A stretch of DNA of 64,000 nucleotides from Sphingobium fuliginis (lineage in GTDB: Bacteria > Pseudomonadota > Alphaproteobacteria > Sphingomonadales > Sphingomonadaceae). The number at the start of each line of letters is the position of its first letter. The first letter of the stretch is position 1. The stretch is from NCBI RefSeq assembly GCF_004152845.1, contig NZ_SEON01000004.1, forward strand, positions 372,001 to 436,000, written 5' to 3'. Position numbers and translations under genes: made by a program. Under the pieces are notes generated by a model, which saw only the letters and a list, made by a program, of their open reading frames with translations, was not told the DNA's origin and made no database searches. Shown in pieces: positions 63,526 to 64,000 of the stretch.

Positions 63526-63847
63526 ATGATCAGTTATCGCGTGCAGCACGCCGCCGGCCGCCGGCCGCCGGATAGATGACATTTACAACTATACACGCGA
63601 GCAATGGGGACAGGATCAGGCCGACCGTTATATTCGCTGCCTTTTTGTTCGCTTTGAAGATATTGCCGAACGCCGCATTGCTTGGCGGGATATCCCCCGG
63701 GGACTCGGCGTCGAAGGCTTCTATTGCCGGTATGAGCATCATTATGTCTATTGGCGTATCTTGTCCGATGGTGCCGTTGGTATTGTCACCATTTTGCACG
63801 AGCGCATGCATCAGATCGAGCGTTTCCGAGAGGATGTGCCGAATTGA
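63526..63847 (+). pseudogene. parE: ParE-type toxin frameshifted at a 7-bp tandem repeat
   Basis: The ATG at 63526 reads MISYRVQHA and then hits three tandem copies of GCCGCCG (63550-63570). As sequenced, the frame after the repeat runs into TGA. With two copies the frame would read on into a complete ParE ('RIDDIYNYTREQWGQDQADR' to 'HERMHQIERFREDVPN', stop at 63847), about 104 residues. So the toxin is OFF at three repeats and ON at two. Confidence 0.85.
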
Positions 63848-63896
63848 TCCCTAGCCGTGTTGAGTTGGCTTTCAGAGATCTTCCGATGACAGCAGC

Positions 63897-64000
63897 CTAA
63901 ACCGTCGGTCCGCTGCACCGCAGGGCAAGATGGCTGACCCGCGCGTCGATCTGCTTGAGGAAGTCGAGGAATTCGGTTGCCCGGTGGCGCTTGTAGCATT
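63897..64000 (-). pseudogene. IS630-type transposase remnant (continues past window)
   Basis: At the right edge the minus strand reads 'CYKRHRATEFLDFLKQIDARV', typical of the C-terminal half of IS630-family transposases, then leaves the family pattern ('SHLALRCSGPTV') and stops at 63897. It is a fragment ended by a junction; the rest is outside the window. Confidence 0.6.

Noticed and set aside
1-64000. CRISPR array, rRNA or tRNA genes
   Set aside because: No regularly spaced repeats or clover-leaf/rRNA-like stretches were seen while reading the sequence.

Overview
The window looks like the chromosome of an alphaproteobacterium of the Sphingomonadaceae (Sphingobium/Novosphingobium-like). The reasons are the GC-rich coding style, four TonB-dependent receptor genes (one broken), an UrcA-family protein, and an enolase-type D-mannonate dehydratase of the kind known from Novosphingobium. 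This is inference from content; no rRNA or tRNA gene was seen.

Layout. (1) 1-3100: a truncated fatty-acid hydroxylase/sterol desaturase-family gene, a translationally coupled TPR-sulfotransferase, a small secreted protein and an UrcA protein. (2) 3111-14103, minus strand: one compact operon running ABC-transporter lipoprotein, permease, ATPase, NikR-like regulator, two DUF1989 proteins, a biotin-dependent urea/guanidine carboxylase, allophanate hydrolase and a periplasmic beta-propeller. This is best read as a guanidine (less likely urea) nitrogen-assimilation locus. A 781-bp divergent region holds two matched 26-bp palindromes (TATTACS-N12-SGTAATA), one in front of this operon and one in front of the TonB receptor at 14885. 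That suggests one regulon joining outer-membrane uptake, inner-membrane import and catabolism. (3) 17387-24959: a secreted metallo-beta-lactamase-fold hydrolase, a second large TonB receptor, a FABP/heme-barrel protein, a thiolase and a PEBP-like protein. (4) 25143-32189: a YdeP-type molybdenum oxidoreductase gene followed without gaps by a lipoprotein cytochrome c, caa3-type oxidase subunits II and I, a subunit-III-like protein, a small membrane protein and a membrane-anchored cytochrome c. (5) 32395-33690: a DUF3422 membrane protein.

(6) 33842-53451: a glucuronoxylan/glucuronate utilisation locus. It contains an SGNH esterase, a TonB receptor, a GH35-like enzyme, uxuB, uxaC, a hexuronate MFS transporter, manD, two tandem GH3 enzymes, a GH67 alpha-glucuronidase (divergent) and a LacI regulator. 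Two LacI-type operators (TGNTARCGCTATCA) sit before the TonB receptor and between the GH3 and GH67 genes. In the expected route, secreted enzymes release glucuronic acid and xylose, the TonB receptor and MFS carrier import products, and UxaC, UxuB and ManD turn glucuronate into 2-keto-3-deoxygluconate. The later kinase and aldolase are not in the window. (7) 53529-57042: a MarR regulator, an orphan C-terminal gene fragment, and a trio of exported ThuA-like, RraA-like and NTF2-like proteins.

(8) 57283-64000: a decayed accessory region. It holds a zeta-toxin pseudogene with an intact upstream partner, a TonB-receptor remnant joined to a DUF736-like stub, a DUF6880 gene colliding with a parE gene at a deletion junction, an intact mazEF pair, an integrase remnant, a parDE pair whose toxin is frameshifted by a 7-bp tandem repeat, and an IS630-type transposase remnant at the edge.
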